The notes under the pieces were generated by a model. The model was not told the DNA's origin and ran no database searches. It saw only the letters and a program-made list of their open reading frames with translations. A stretch of DNA of 58,578 nucleotides from Catenovulum maritimum (GTDB lineage Bacteria; Pseudomonadota; Gammaproteobacteria; Enterobacterales; Alteromonadaceae): assembly GCF_001050375.1 (NCBI RefSeq), contig NZ_KQ130503.1, positions 1-58,578 on the forward strand, read 5' to 3'. This document shows positions 1-8,880 of this stretch, one piece after another. A program made the position numbers and the translations under genes. Numbering within the stretch: the stretch's first letter is position 1; each line of letters begins with the position of its first letter.

Positions 1-30
1 GATTTAGCTCTACAAGAACGGGTAGATTAG
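1..30 (+). CDS. 3' end of an upstream gene (partial)
   Basis: The window opens inside a reading frame whose last residues read DLALQERVD followed by TAG at 28-30. The stop codon directly abuts the ATG of the photolyase-like gene at 31, and no good Shine-Dalgarno sequence precedes that ATG, so translational coupling is plausible. Nine residues are too few to identify the product, and this open frame could be fortuitous. Confidence 0.4.
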   Translation, partial: DLALQERVD

Positions 31-1593
31 ATGACTGGATATCATACTTTAAGGCTGATCTTAGGCGATCAACTTAACGCCAACCACTCTTGGTTTAAGC
101 AAAAATCAGATGACACTGTCTACATGATTGCTGAAATTAAACAAGAAGCAACTTACGTTAAACATCACATTCAAAAGATAGGTGCTTTTTTCTTAGCTAT
201 GACTGAATTTGCTAACGCATTAAAAAATGCTGGGCACCAAGTCATCCACTTAACTTTAGATGAAACCCAAAATTTTGATAATTTTACACAACTGATTGCA
301 AGCTATAGTAAGCAACTTAAAATCTCTAAATTTGAATATCAAAGACCAGATGAATATAGGTTAGCCGACGAATTTAATCTGCTGAATTTTGACTCTAACA
401 TCACAAAAAAAATGTATGAAACAGAACATTTTTTATTGCCATTTGAGCAGATAAATCAAGAAATTGAGGAGAATAAACACCAAACCATGGAAGTATTTTA
501 TCGCAAAATGCGTAAGCGATTTAATATATTAATGGATGGCAACAAACCCTTACACGGTAAATGGAATTTCGATCAAGCCAATAGAAATAAACTAAAAAAA
601 CAAGACCTGCCCGATTTACCAACGCCCCTCATATTTAACAATGATATAAGCGGCATTTTGCTTAGAATAAAAAAGTACAAAATAGAAACCATAGGCACTA
701 GTGGTAACAATTTACTTTGGCCTGTCAACCGCAAACAAGCTAAAGCGCTCCTTAAGCATTTCTGCCAATCCTGTTTAGCTCAATTTGGTCACTTTCAAGA
801 TGCTATGACCTGTCAATCAGATAAAAAATGGAGCTTGTACCACTCAAGACTTTCTTTTGCATTAAACACTAAAATGCTTCATCCACTTCAGGTAATACAA
901 GCAGTTCTTAAAAAATATCATGCACAACTAACACAACCCCCTGAGATAGATATAGCTCAAGTAGAAGGTTTTATTCGACAAATAATAGGCTGGCGAGAAT
1001 ACATTCGAGCGATTTATTGGCGCAATATGCCAAAATATATTACACATAACCAACTTGCAGCTAAACGTGATTTACCTGAAATGTATTGGCATGCTAAAAC
1101 CAAAATGAAATGTATGTCTGAAGCTATTCAACAATCTCTCGATACTGCATACGCCCACCACATACAAAGGTTAATGGTAACAGGAAATTTTGCCCTATTA
1201 GTCGGCGTCGAGCCTAAGCAAATTCATCAATGGTATTTGGCTATTTACATCGATGCAATTGAATGGGTGGAGCTGCCAAATACTTTAGGTATGTCGCAAT
1301 ATGCTGATGGCGGTTTAATAGCAACTAAACCCTATACATCCAGTGGAAATTATATCAATAAAATGAGTGATTATTGTGCTAATTGCCAGTACGATGTAAA
1401 ACAAACTCTAAGTGAAAAAGCTTGTCCGTTTAATAGTTTATACTGGAACTTTATTGCCCAGCATCAAGTTAAATTTAAGCACAACCACAGAATGAGCATG
1501 ATGAACAACCTTTGGTATAAAAAGTCTCAACAAGAACAAGCGCAAATCATGCTACACGCTAAAGGCTTGCTCCAAAATATAAATAATTTATAA
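31..1593 (+). CDS. iron-sulfur bacterial cryptochrome/photolyase (FeS-BCP, PhrB-like)
   Basis: A 520-residue protein of the deoxyribodipyrimidine photolyase-related family. Characterised members (Agrobacterium PhrB, Rhodobacter CryB) bind FAD, a lumazine-type antenna and a [4Fe-4S] cluster, and repair (6-4) photoproducts or act as blue-light sensors in the cytoplasm. The N-terminus (LRLILGDQLN) begins the antenna-binding Rossmann-like domain. Four cysteines are placed as cluster ligands: C361, C449, C452 and C465, the last three as CxxC-x12-C. The C-terminal helical domain carries the family segments GWREYIRAIYW and MVTGNFALL. Length is normal. It is followed 23 bp later by an ABC1 kinase gene on the same strand. 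The family call is firm; whether it repairs DNA or only signals light cannot be read from sequence. Confidence 0.93.
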   Translation: MTGYHTLRLILGDQLNANHSWFKQKSDDTVYMIAEIKQEATYVKHHIQKIGAFFLAMTEFANALKNAGHQVIHLTLDETQNFDNFTQLIASYSKQLKISKFEYQRPDEYRLADEFNLLNFDSNITKKMYETEHFLLPFEQINQEIEENKHQTMEVFYRKMRKRFNILMDGNKPLHGKWNFDQANRNKLKKQDLPDLPTPLIFNNDISGILLRIKKYKIETIGTSGNNLLWPVNRKQAKALLKHFCQSCLAQFGHFQDAMTCQSDKKWSLYHSRLSFALNTKMLHPLQVIQAVLKKYHAQLTQPPEIDIAQVEGFIRQIIGWREYIRAIYWRNMPKYITHNQLAAKRDLPEMYWHAKTKMKCMSEAIQQSLDTAYAHHIQRLMVTGNFALLVGVEPKQIHQWYLAIYIDAIEWVELPNTLGMSQYADGGLIATKPYTSSGNYINKMSDYCANCQYDVKQTLSEKACPFNSLYWNFIAQHQVKFKHNHRMSMMNNLWYKKSQQEQAQIMLHAKGLLQNINNL

Positions 1594-1616
1594 AACTATT
1601 CCTTTCAAGGGGCAAT

Positions 1617-2939
1617 ATGTCTGATTATAAGTCGTCTAAAGTACCCACATCAAGGCTCGCTCGTTTGTCAAAAATTGGTGGCCTGGCGACCAGTATTGCT
1701 GGAAATATGCTAACGAGCAGTATCAAAGATTTAAGTAAAGGTGAAAAGCCTAACCTGCAAAAATTAATGCTCACGCCTAAAAATATCGAAAGCATTGCCT
1801 CTAAACTCTCGCAAATGCGTGGTGCTGCGATGAAAGTAGGTCAACTTCTTTCTATGGATACTGGAGATTTATTACCAGAAGAATTAAGCGATCTGTTAGC
1901 AAAATTAAGAGCGGATGCCACTCCAATGCCACATAAGCAATTAGTTTCAGTGTTAAAAGGAAATTGGGGCGAACACTGGATAGATAGTTTCTCTCATTTT
2001 GATTTAAAACCTTTCGCTGCGGCTTCAATTGGCCAAGTTCACCTAGCCTATTCTGAAAGAGGTGAAAAGCTTGCGGTAAAAGTTCAGTATCCCGGTATTC
2101 AACAAACGATCGACAGTGACGTCGATAATGTAGCCAGCTTAATTAAATTAACTCGGTTGTTACCTGATCATATCGAGATTGATGAGTTACTGACGCAAGC
2201 AAAACAACAACTGCATACCGAAGCGAATTATATCCAAGAAGCGAGTTACCTAGCTCAATATCAAACTGCACTCGGTAACAATGACGACTTTATATTGCCC
2301 GTAAGTTACCCAGAATTAAATACAGAAAATATTCTATGCATGCAGTTTGTTGAAGGCGAATCAATTGAAAACTGTGTTTATTTAGCGCAAGACGAGCGTA
2401 ATAAAATTATTGCCTCGCTGTTTAAGTTATTCGCTCAAGAATTATTTCGTTTTAAGTTGATGCAATCCGATCCTAATTTTGCAAACTTTATGTATAACCA
2501 AGCTGATAACAAAATCGTTTTAATTGATTTTGGTGCTACTCGTGAAATCCCTGAGCATGTCAGTCAAGGGTATTTTCAATTTATGCTATCGGCTATAGAA
2601 CAAAATGAAACGAACATGATGCAAGCTGCTGAAAAAATAGGATTCTTCAGAAGCGATATCAGCGATTCGCATAAAAAAGACATCACCAAAATATTTTACT
2701 TAGCAACTAAACCTTTAAGGTATGACGGCGAATTTGATTTCGCCAACAGTGACTTTACCAATGAAGTAAAAGAAGCAAGTCACGTGATCGGAGCAGATAA
2801 AGACCAATGGCATACGCCGCCAATAGACGCCATATTTATACACAGAAAACTCGGTGGACTTTATCTATTAGCAGCAAAATTAAAAGCTAAAGTGAATTTA
2901 AATCAAATATTCAGTCAAATATTGATGCAATCCAGATAA
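1617..2939 (+). CDS. ABC1/UbiB-family atypical kinase (AarF/COQ8-like)
   Basis: A 440-residue ABC1 (ADCK) family protein. The hallmarks are visible: the family-specific KxGQ motif (AMKVGQLLSMD, about residue 75), the alanine-rich nucleotide loop (AAASIGQVHLA, about 138), the VAIK-type lysine in LAVKVQYPG, the catalytic-loop equivalent QSDPNFANFMY (about 290) and the metal-binding LIDFGATRE (about 302). Family members are ATPases or kinases tied to ubiquinone biosynthesis or quinone/lipid handling. This one lacks the C-terminal membrane anchors of E. coli UbiB and is shorter, so it is more like the soluble COQ8/ADCK3-type paralogues. An SD-like AAGGGG precedes the ATG. Its pairing with the photolyase gene suggests co-transcription, but the specific substrate is unknown. 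Confidence 0.9.
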   Translation: MSDYKSSKVPTSRLARLSKIGGLATSIAGNMLTSSIKDLSKGEKPNLQKLMLTPKNIESIASKLSQMRGAAMKVGQLLSMDTGDLLPEELSDLLAKLRADATPMPHKQLVSVLKGNWGEHWIDSFSHFDLKPFAAASIGQVHLAYSERGEKLAVKVQYPGIQQTIDSDVDNVASLIKLTRLLPDHIEIDELLTQAKQQLHTEANYIQEASYLAQYQTALGNNDDFILPVSYPELNTENILCMQFVEGESIENCVYLAQDERNKIIASLFKLFAQELFRFKLMQSDPNFANFMYNQADNKIVLIDFGATREIPEHVSQGYFQFMLSAIEQNETNMMQAAEKIGFFRSDISDSHKKDITKIFYLATKPLRYDGEFDFANSDFTNEVKEASHVIGADKDQWHTPPIDAIFIHRKLGGLYLLAAKLKAKVNLNQIFSQILMQSR

Positions 2940-2983
2940 GAGAGATGACTAGCTTTTCCAAACAGAATAGAAACCCAATTTAG

Positions 2984-3182
2984 TTAACCTTAACTCGGGA
3001 TAAGAAATTAGCTAACCCCATTAAACTATTGGTATTATTGATTTTTTATTTCTTGAAAGATATTTTTTCTTAGAACAAGGCGAATTTGCGTACGTAATAG
3101 CTGGCTATTACTAGCGAATTCAACGCAGTTATCAGGAAAAAGGCCCTCAAGAAAGCAAGTTGTTATCCCAAATTGAGGTTAG
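2984..3182. repeat. MITE-like non-coding element with imperfect terminal inverted repeats
   Basis: The 661-bp gap between the ABC1 gene and the TonB receptor holds no gene. It contains a roughly 200-bp unit bounded by 20-bp inverted repeats, left TTAACCTTAACTCGGGATAA (2984-3003) and right at 3163-3182, matching at 16 of 20 positions. Near the centre is a perfect 8-bp inverted repeat, GTAATAGC-TG-GCTATTAC (3094-3111). Terminal inverted repeats, small size, lack of coding potential and an internal palindrome fit a non-autonomous transposable element. No clear target-site duplication was identified and no second copy occurs in the window, so the class is an inference. Confidence 0.5.
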
Positions 3183-3600
3183 TTATTCAATTAGTCAAAG
3201 GTTTCAGATGCAAGTGACTTTGTTAGCATTCAACACCATGGTAGTAAAAGTTATTCTCAAAGTGTTGAGAGAACTGACCGCAGTAATACGATAAAATTCC
3301 GAAAGATTTAAATCATCCCTGTATAAAGAATTAACAATGTGGCTGATAAACACCTGAAAAACACATTAACCCCAAAATCAAAACCAATCAAAAACCAAAC
3401 ACAAACAACAAAAGTAATCACATAAGTCCCAAAAACGATCTTTTAGTTATTAAAAACCACGTTTATATGCTTTTTTATTACTAAAAAAGATTAAAAATGA
3501 TTGCCAAAAAGCAATTTTGACCTAAAATCGCGATCATGAGTCAAGGGAACATTTTAATAACAAAATGTCAACACCTCGCTCTTTTTTCGAGGATTTTAAA
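3183..3600 (+). other. non-coding leader/promoter region of the TonB receptor
   Basis: No gene is seen. The stretch is very AT-rich. It contains an inverted repeat ATTGC-N6-GCAAT (3500-3515) and a short ATCGCGAT palindrome about 70 bp before the receptor start. Either could be a regulator site, but I do not recognise a known operator. GAGGA at 3589-3593 is the ribosome binding site that places the receptor start at 3601 rather than at an in-frame ATG at 3565. Confidence 0.4.
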
Positions 3601-6600
3601 ATGAACAAAAAAAGCACCACTAGCACATTCAAACTAAACCAAATTGCAATTGCAGTTGGGTTATTGTCAATTCCGAACGCAGTGTTAGCACAACAAGCGC
3701 AGGACGAAGAGACTGAAGTAATCGCTGTTACAGGTGTGCGTAGCTCGTTAGAAGCAGCACTTCTCACCAAGCGTGAAGCAATCTCTGTTGTTGATGCTAT
3801 TTCTGCGTCTGACATTGACGCCTTACCCGCATTAGATTTAGGTGAAGCTCTACAAGCAATACCTGGCATCCAGTTACAAACTGACGACGGTCAACGTAAC
3901 TCAGAAATTACTTTGCGTGGTTTATCTGGGGGTTTCGTTAAAACGACTGCTGAAGGCATGTCGTTTGCTAACCCTAGCCGAAGTGAAGCAGAAGAAGGTG
4001 GTTCAAATCCATTTGGCTCATTTGAAGCAAGCGTATTTGACGGTGTAACCGTAGTTAAATCTCCAACTGCAGATATGCAAGAAGGTGGTATTGCAGGTAC
4101 GATTGATAAAAAATTACAACGAGCTTTAGGTAAAAAAAGTGGCAAATACTCTGTGAGTTTGGGTGGCCGCTATGAAGAATTAACCGATGACTGGAATAAA
4201 GAGTTTAAAATTCAAGGTTCACACCACTTTATTCAAGACAAATTTGCTATTGCGTTTAAAGTAGCAGGTTCTGAGCAAAATTTCCGTAAAGACACTGCAA
4301 ACTATACCCAATACTCAACTTTAGTTGAAAGCCAATATCAAAAAGATACCAACGGTGAATTTATATTAGATGCGAACGGCAAAAGAAAAGAAACAAGCGC
4401 TAACTACAACATCATAGATTCAGACTTAGCTGCATATAAAACGAAACACGGTTTAGACCCAAACGCAGTTGTTAAAGCTGTTACACGAGCAGGTCAAGTA
4501 TCTGAAGTATCAAGCGGCGACCGAATATCTGCAACCGTTAATCTTGAATTTAAACCAACAGACAACTTAAAACTTGGCACAAATTTGTTATATACAAAAC
4601 GTACATTAGACGAAAGTAATTTTGAAGATGTACAGTTTTCTGTGCCGAATAATCCAAATGCAAAAAATGCGTTAATTGAACCTATTGGTGCACCAATTCA
4701 ATTGGCGAATAACGAAGCTGGCAATCCAGTTTATGCAGTAAGCCATGTAAAATTAACCAACGCAAACTGGGCTCCTGCCAATCGCTTGATGTCGTATACA
4801 GAAGAAGCTAAAGGTATATTTTTATACGCAGATTATGCGACCGACGACTGGGTATTTAATACCGCAGCCAGCTATTCAAAGTCTTTAAACGAATTTCAAA
4901 ACCAAGGTTTAGATATTCGTCATACCAATAAAGGTTCAGGAAAATATACCCTAAAAGAAGGTAGTACCACAATCGACTCAATTAACTGGGCACCCAGCGG
5001 AATTGATGTAGAAATTAACACTGGAAACGGCGATTTATCAAAGGCTTACACAAAAGCCTCTGGATTCGATAGCGTAGACTACGATGCAACTTACACCTAT
5101 ATGAACAGTGAAGGTAAAGAGGTTACTGCAGGTTGGTCTGAAGTACCACTAACAAGTTTTAGCAGCACACTAAACCCACTCGCAACTGGTGGTAAACAAG
5201 TGCAATTCTTCGTTAATGGCCGTGTTGACCGACCAGAAAGAACTGAAAAAAGCTTTCAGTTTGATGCAAAACGTTTTATTGATTTAGGTTTTGATTCCGC
5301 TAAATTCACCTCGGTTAAATTTGGTGTACGCCATTCTAACGAAGAACTTAATAACACGGATTTACGTGTGGGCGCCGGTGGCATTAATGTCAACGCATTA
5401 ACCTCTGAAAACTTGTTCAAAGAGCAGCTATTTTCAGACGTGCAGAACCCATATTTTAATGGCGAATTTTCTGGATATTACAATGGTGAAGGTGGTTGGA
5501 AATCTATTGATTCAAACAATTTAAAAGCTTTATTACAAACGAATATGCGCGAGTTAGAAGGTGCAGTAGAAGCAGACCCGACTGGCTTTTATATCAAAGG
5601 TAGCTCAACAACACCAAATGACTTTTTGACCAGAAACTTTGCGGCAGACCAACAAATAAACGCCGCATACATTATGGCCGAATTCGAAGGTAGTTTAGCG
5701 AATATAGATTACCGTGGTAACACGGGTATCCGCCATGTTCAGACTAAAAATGACATTACGGGCGTCAGCAACATTAACGGCGAGTGGATCACGAACGTAA
5801 CGGAAAACGATTATAGCCATAGTCTGCCATCGGCAAATATTTCATTCGACATTACTGACGATGTGATTGTTCGTGCTGCCTATGCAGAAGCACTGGTACG
5901 TCCAAACTTACGTTCGCAGTTGCCAACAGGCACAATATCGTCAAACGCGAGTAAAGTAAAAGTGACGCTACCTAAAAGTGGTTTAGAGCCATACACTTCT
6001 TCAAACTATGATTTGTCGATCGAATGGTATAACCGTGAAGGCAGTGCGATTTCTTTTGGCGTTTTCTCTAAGGAAATTGCTGGGTTATTCCGCGATCAAG
6101 TCGCCTGTCCAGTTGGTTTTGAAAATATTTTTGGTGGCGAAATTGGTGCCGTCGAATTATCAAAAAATACCGCTGGTGAACTAACCTGTATGGAGTTAAG
6201 CCCATATGTTGATGAAAATGGGGTTGAAGGCGTACGCAGAGAAGTTGAAGTAAAATATACGATTAATAGTGAAGATACCACAGATGTTTTAGGTTATGAG
6301 CTGTCAATTCAACAAAAATTAGACTTTTTGCCTTATCCTTGGAGCGGGTTCGGTGGTGTATTTAACTATACTTACGTGGATACAGAAACATTAGTTGATG
6401 GCAAAAAACAGCCTATGGAAAAAGTATCACCACGCTCTTATAACCTTATCGGTTATTGGGAAAATGAAAAATTAAGCATGCGTTTAGCGTATAACTGGCA
6501 AGACACAAAACTCATCAGTTCTGGTGGTTCAGTTGGTTTCTTAGGAAGTGAAAGCCGTGAACAATCTGCTGGCGGACGTTTAGACTTCTCAGGTTCATAC

Positions 6601-6750
6601 AAGTTAATGAAAAACTTAAAAGTAAACTTGTTGGCATACAACTTAAATGACCGCCAAGAGTATGAGTTTACTGGTGGTAATGAAGACGCGTTATACCGTA
6701 TGCGTTATTCTGGTCGTACTTATCAGGTTAACGTTAATTACGCTTTCTAA
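3601..6750 (+). CDS. TonB-dependent outer-membrane receptor
   Basis: A 1049-residue TonB-dependent receptor of the very long type common in Alteromonadales and Xanthomonads. The start at 3601 is preferred because GAGGA lies 7 nt upstream and gives a clean 30-residue signal peptide ending in NAVLA. The plug domain begins about residue 40 (TGVRSSLEAAL) and includes the typical AIPGIQL, ITLRGLSGG and VTVVKSPTADM segments. The rest is a beta-barrel ending in the outer-membrane signature VNVNYAF with terminal Phe. The ligand is unknown; long receptors of this kind often import oligosaccharides, but no sugar-utilisation genes lie nearby. It is monocistronic, with a strong terminator just downstream. 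Confidence 0.93.
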   Translation: MNKKSTTSTFKLNQIAIAVGLLSIPNAVLAQQAQDEETEVIAVTGVRSSLEAALLTKREAISVVDAISASDIDALPALDLGEALQAIPGIQLQTDDGQRNSEITLRGLSGGFVKTTAEGMSFANPSRSEAEEGGSNPFGSFEASVFDGVTVVKSPTADMQEGGIAGTIDKKLQRALGKKSGKYSVSLGGRYEELTDDWNKEFKIQGSHHFIQDKFAIAFKVAGSEQNFRKDTANYTQYSTLVESQYQKDTNGEFILDANGKRKETSANYNIIDSDLAAYKTKHGLDPNAVVKAVTRAGQVSEVSSGDRISATVNLEFKPTDNLKLGTNLLYTKRTLDESNFEDVQFSVPNNPNAKNALIEPIGAPIQLANNEAGNPVYAVSHVKLTNANWAPANRLMSYTEEAKGIFLYADYATDDWVFNTAASYSKSLNEFQNQGLDIRHTNKGSGKYTLKEGSTTIDSINWAPSGIDVEINTGNGDLSKAYTKASGFDSVDYDATYTYMNSEGKEVTAGWSEVPLTSFSSTLNPLATGGKQVQFFVNGRVDRPERTEKSFQFDAKRFIDLGFDSAKFTSVKFGVRHSNEELNNTDLRVGAGGINVNALTSENLFKEQLFSDVQNPYFNGEFSGYYNGEGGWKSIDSNNLKALLQTNMRELEGAVEADPTGFYIKGSSTTPNDFLTRNFAADQQINAAYIMAEFEGSLANIDYRGNTGIRHVQTKNDITGVSNINGEWITNVTENDYSHSLPSANISFDITDDVIVRAAYAEALVRPNLRSQLPTGTISSNASKVKVTLPKSGLEPYTSSNYDLSIEWYNREGSAISFGVFSKEIAGLFRDQVACPVGFENIFGGEIGAVELSKNTAGELTCMELSPYVDENGVEGVRREVEVKYTINSEDTTDVLGYELSIQQKLDFLPYPWSGFGGVFNYTYVDTETLVDGKKQPMEKVSPRSYNLIGYWENEKLSMRLAYNWQDTKLISSGGSVGFLGSESREQSAGGRLDFSGSYKLMKNLKVNLLAYNLNDRQEYEFTGGNEDALYRMRYSGRTYQVNVNYAF

Positions 6751-6776
6751 TAACGATTAACATGCCGAGTAACTTT

Positions 6777-6807
6777 AAAGGCCGATGTTCATTGAACATC
6801 GGCCTTT
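6777..6807 (+). terminator. intrinsic terminator of the TonB receptor gene
   Basis: A perfect 14-bp stem (AAAGGCCGATGTTC with its complement) and 3-nt loop at 6791-6793, ending in a T-rich tract, lies 26 bp after the receptor stop codon. Confidence 0.92.
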
Positions 6808-6820
6808 TTATTTAATTAAA

Positions 6821-6905
6821 ACCTAAATGACAGGCATTGTTAAAAACCATAAATTACAAATACTTACAACTCATGTCTATTTATTTTCATCTGTAATTTG
6901 ACAAA
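6821..6905 (+). repeat. dispersed non-coding repeat, copy A (left side of accessory islet)
   Basis: Begins with ACCTAAATGACAGGCATTGT and ends near AATTTGACAAA. The first 26 bp recur exactly at 7707-7732. The whole 80-bp unit recurs in the same orientation at 10012-10095 with roughly 75-80% identity by eye. The two long copies flank the accessory islet. No coding potential. Confidence 0.75.
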
Positions 6906-6969
6906 TCAAAAATCCACTCCAAACCTAACTGTATAAGTAACCACGCATGACTATAAATATAGTTATCTT

Positions 6970-7281
6970 ATGGCCAAACCCAGAAGCAGTTTAATATCAT
7001 TATCCGACACCCCTTATTATCATTGCATTTCGCGTTGTGTCAGGTGTGGTTATGATAAAACCACTAAAAAGAGCTTTGAACATAGAAAAGTTTGGTTAGT
7101 TGAACGCATTCAAAAGCTCGCCGCTATTTTCATCATAGATGTAGCTGCTTTCGCTGTTATGAGTAATCACTATCGCTTAGTTTTAAGAATCAATACAGGT
7201 GCTGCGGATGCTTTAAGCCCTGATGAGGTTTTATCTCGTTGGCAATGCAGCGCTTTGGCAGCGATGGTAATCTATGTTTAG
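6970..7281 (+). pseudogene. truncated REP-associated tyrosine (Y1/HUH) transposase remnant
   Basis: The first roughly 90 residues resemble REP-associated tyrosine transposases: PYYHCISRCVR, then SFEHRKVWL and FAVMSNHY. Three defects are visible. The usual RAFL-type residues between CVR and CG are missing (a short in-frame deletion). The HUH metal motif reads HYR (7168-7176) instead of HYH. The protein stops at 103 residues after LSRW, well before the catalytic tyrosine helix. The tail QCSALAAMVIYV is not transposase-like and overlaps an opposite-strand gene at 7231-7281. It is therefore a decayed mobile-element relic. Intact RAYTs handle short palindromic REP sequences. Confidence 0.85.
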
Positions 7282-7653
7282 GCTTGCAAAGTTAATTGGA
7301 TTATCTTTGTCAGCTTTTAAGTTTACGATCACTGCTTTATTTAAACGTAACTGATTTTCAAAATAGTTGTGACTACACACAAAATTTAGCGCGGTATCTT
7401 TGGCTAATTTTACATTTTGAGGCAAAGGTCGCTCAAACCCAGTAATGTGAATAGATAGGACTATATTGGGCCCTGAATCGTTAAAAGATAATATAGACCA
7501 TTTGTTCTTGATACTTGATAGTTGTTTTATATCATCGGAAAAAGGTTCGTCATTTACGTCATAACTATATTTTTCATGAAATCCGTAAATTAATGACACG
7601 ATTATTGAAAGTATCCATATTGAAAATTTAATTAATTGTTTGTTTTCACGCAT
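7231..7653 (-). CDS. small hypothetical protein with an N-terminal membrane segment
   Basis: A 140-residue protein I do not recognise. It starts MRENKQLIKF and has one hydrophobic segment (about residues 9-25, FSIWILSIIVSLIYGF) that looks like a membrane anchor or uncleaved signal. A polar, probably periplasmic domain follows. No clear Shine-Dalgarno precedes the ATG. The last residues (about QSAALPTR) lie in the segment shared with the broken transposase on the other strand, so the natural C-terminus may have been altered at that junction. It could be an intact accessory gene or the remains of one. Confidence 0.5.
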   Translation of the reverse strand: MRENKQLIKFSIWILSIIVSLIYGFHEKYSYDVNDEPFSDDIKQLSSIKNKWSILSFNDSGPNIVLSIHITGFERPLPQNVKLAKDTALNFVCSHNYFENQLRLNKAVIVNLKADKDNPINFASLNIDYHRCQSAALPTR

Positions 7654-7706
7654 AGTTAAAGCTGCATAACATTATATTGAACGGCGAAAAACCTAAATGA
7701 AGAAAA

Positions 7707-7800
7707 ACCTAAATGACAGGCATTGTTAAAAAATAGAAGCTGGACAAACCATAACCTATTGATTTAGTTGTTCTCTATAAGTGTCTGACCAGATAGTTTA
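7707..7800 (+). repeat. dispersed non-coding repeat, copy B (composite)
   Basis: The first 26 bp are identical to 6821-6846. The following 69 bp (7732-7800, from AATAGAAGC to GATAGTTTA) match 8881-8949 at about three quarters of positions without gaps. A partial tandem duplication of AAAACCTAAATGA lies just before it (about 7688-7700). It sits between the hypothetical gene and the first acetyltransferase gene. Confidence 0.7.
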
Positions 7801-7804
7801 TATA

Positions 7805-8248
7805 TTATACTCGTAATTCCATTGGTTGAAAGCTAATACCATCTTTTTCACCTGCGGTATCAGATTCAATAAAACCAAACTTTCTATATACCGGGATTGC
7901 GTATATGGAAGATCGAAGTGTATAAGTATTAGATATACATACGCTAGTTGCAAACTCCCAAAGTGCTCGTGATAACCCTTTCCCTTGATGCTTCTCCGAT
8001 ACAAAAAGGTGAAACAAATGACTATTTCCTTTCATTGCAAGGTATCCGATTATTTCACCATCAAGCTCATAAATAAAATTGGAATATTCATGGCTTTCTA
8101 AGCGTTTTAAAAAAGCACTGTGAGTAAGCGTTTGAGCAAACCATTCTGGTAATTCATTTTCAGACTTTGTTAAATAAAAATGTGAAAGAGAGGTAACCAG
8201 CTCACTTATTTTGACCACATCATTTGTTTTAGCGGCTCGAATGTGCAT
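7805..8248 (-). CDS. GNAT-family N-acetyltransferase
   Basis: A 147-residue single-domain GNAT protein. Motif A is clear: HLFHLFVSEKHQGKGLSRAL, about residues 78-97, in which the QGKGLS loop is the acetyl-CoA pyrophosphate-binding turn. The C-terminal VYRKFGFIES is the usual motif B region. The start is supported by AAGGA upstream. Substrate is unknown; such small GNATs often acetylate amines, antibiotics or toxin targets. It lies 37 bp downstream of a second GNAT-like gene on the same strand, so the two probably form a small operon within the accessory islet. Confidence 0.85.
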   Translation of the reverse strand: MHIRAAKTNDVVKISELVTSLSHFYLTKSENELPEWFAQTLTHSAFLKRLESHEYSNFIYELDGEIIGYLAMKGNSHLFHLFVSEKHQGKGLSRALWEFATSVCISNTYTLRSSIYAIPVYRKFGFIESDTAGEKDGISFQPMELRV

Positions 8249-8285
8249 AAATTATCCTTCGATGCTAGCTCTTCACTGTGAGTCG

Positions 8286-8780
8286 CTAGGTGCGCCATAC
8301 ATCAAGCTCATAAGTAGTAAATTTATGACCATATAATTCAGTCTCATATACCTGATTGGCTAGCTTCTGTAAAAATTTATATTTAGGTCGTGTATGAAGA
8401 AAATGTACGTAAACTTTATTATGTCCAAATAATTTCGCCCAAGACATCACCTCACGGAAGACTCGAACACCTTTACCCCAATAGTTATCATCAATAACAA
8501 TAGCTATTTCATAGTGGTTATTTTCATATTGAATCCCACACCAACCAATTAATTGCCCTTTAAAATATATAGCTCTAATTTTACACCCATTAATAGAATC
8601 AACTTCAGCTTTAGATTGCATCCAATTCTCTGCGCTGCGTAAATCAAATAGCTCATGCTTCATTAAGTGTTCTCGAAGTTTTAACTTATTTAAAATAGGT
8701 AAAAAATCTTTGACAGCTATTTCTTCAAATTTCTTAAATTCTAGGCTTTCAATATTCACTGAATTCACACTAACTGTCAT
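8286..8780 (-). CDS. GNAT-like acetyltransferase, divergent
   Basis: A 164-residue protein with the GNAT fold pattern. There is a beta-strand pair (GQLIGWCGIQ, about 80), a motif-A-like strand-turn IAIVIDDNYWGKGV (about 97-110) with the GKG acetyl-CoA loop, and a helix followed by VYVHFLHTRPKYKFLQKL as the motif B region. Substrate is unknown. It is the upstream gene of a likely two-gene unit with the acetyltransferase at 7805-8248. The ATG has no strong SD, so the start is tentative. Two neighbouring small acetyltransferases next to repeats and transposase remains suggest horizontally acquired cargo. Confidence 0.72.
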   Translation of the reverse strand: MTVSVNSVNIESLEFKKFEEIAVKDFLPILNKLKLREHLMKHELFDLRSAENWMQSKAEVDSINGCKIRAIYFKGQLIGWCGIQYENNHYEIAIVIDDNYWGKGVRVFREVMSWAKLFGHNKVYVHFLHTRPKYKFLQKLANQVYETELYGHKFTTYELDVWRT

Positions 8781-8880
8781 ACTAAGAAGCTATATATAAC
8801 GGATAAAATAAGCTAGGTACGAGCAAAAACCAACCGTTTTTTGTACTTGTTTAATTTTACTTCCTCAAACCTGACATGAG

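Noticed and set aside
3534-3869. Minus-strand frame opposite the TonB receptor N-terminus, and similar frames inside napA, pheT and thrS
   Set aside because: They lie wholly opposite well-conserved genes, lack start signals and have low-complexity shadow composition.
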